Assembly: GCA_041395245.1 (NCBI GenBank)
Contig: JAWLAY010000004.1
Span: forward strand, 186,001 to 250,000
Length of the DNA: 64,000 nucleotides
DNA from: Aquimonas sp041395245
Lineage (GTDB): Bacteria; Pseudomonadota; Gammaproteobacteria; Xanthomonadales; Xanthomonadaceae
Direction: 5' to 3'
Both the position numbers and the translations under genes were made by a program. Under the pieces are notes generated by a model that was not told the DNA's origin, made no database searches, and worked only from the letters and a program-made list of their open reading frames with translations. Shown piece by piece: positions 63,940 to 64,000 of this stretch (within the stretch, counting starts at the first letter, position 1; every line of letters begins with the position of its first letter).

Positions 63940-64000
63940 GCCGGACACCACAACGACACCCAAAGGCGGCAAGGCCGCCGTCGCCGCTCAGTGCCGCCGC

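Noticed and set aside
1..64000. tRNA and rRNA genes
   Set aside because: I looked for T-loop and anticodon-stem patterns and for rRNA conserved blocks and saw none. A dedicated covariance search could still find a missed tRNA.

Overview
The window looks like the chromosome of a high-GC gammaproteobacterium of the Xanthomonadales/Lysobacterales type. The reasons are a head-to-head condensing enzyme very close to Xanthomonas OleA, an S46 dipeptidyl-peptidase, a surface protein with the FGDGFE signature common in Rhodanobacteraceae-like genomes, GTP-dependent PEP carboxykinase, and decayed integron cassettes. Species cannot be fixed from sequence alone. No rRNA, tRNA or CRISPR array was seen.

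Layout. 0-7 kb: a YeeE/YedE transporter fragment, a cobalamin riboswitch leading into class Ia ribonucleotide reductase (nrdA, nrdB), a small basic protein and pckG. 7.2-16 kb: a tightly overlapping glycogen/maltodextrin operon (glgP-glgB-glgX-malQ) behind a LacI-type palindrome; glgP carries two frameshifts and glgB has a dispersed palindromic repeat translated in frame. 16-21.7 kb: an accessory stretch of decayed genes and attC-like sites with an IS110-family remnant, read here as an integrase-less, decaying cassette array. 21.8-26.5 kb: a TauE/SafE exporter, a RelE/ParE-type toxin-antitoxin pair, an S46 peptidase whose C-terminus is frameshifted, and a cNMP-binding/GGDEF protein. 26.6-32 kb: a 1583-residue repeat surface protein with an upstream lipoprotein. 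32-43 kb: glyoxylate shunt (aceB-aceA), oleA, sppA, a MATE exporter, and DUF3667 and DUF3106 proteins. 43-50 kb: a DnaA-box cluster, priA split by an in-frame amber codon, a GH31 alpha-glucosidase, a CPA2 antiporter, an array of five stem-loops, and mog. 50-64 kb: a serine hydrolase, a TetR/fadE divergent pair, a cupin lacking its usual HxH ligands, rpoH behind a perfect CIRCE element, terC behind a yybP-ykoY manganese riboswitch, ung, a two-receiver protein, gspF-ftsE-ftsX, a methyltransferase and an acetyltransferase.

Themes. RNA- and operator-level control is unusually visible: a B12 riboswitch on nrdAB, a Mn riboswitch on terC, CIRCE on rpoH, a Shine-Dalgarno hairpin on aceB and a LacI-type site on glg. 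Carbon-storage turnover (glg, malQ, GH31), gluconeogenesis (pckG), the glyoxylate shunt and beta-oxidation (fadE) fit a heterotroph that alternates between sugars or glycogen and fatty acids or acetate. Three otherwise well-conserved genes (glgP, priA, the S46 peptidase) are interrupted. That could mean residual sequencing errors or real decay, and raw reads would settle it.
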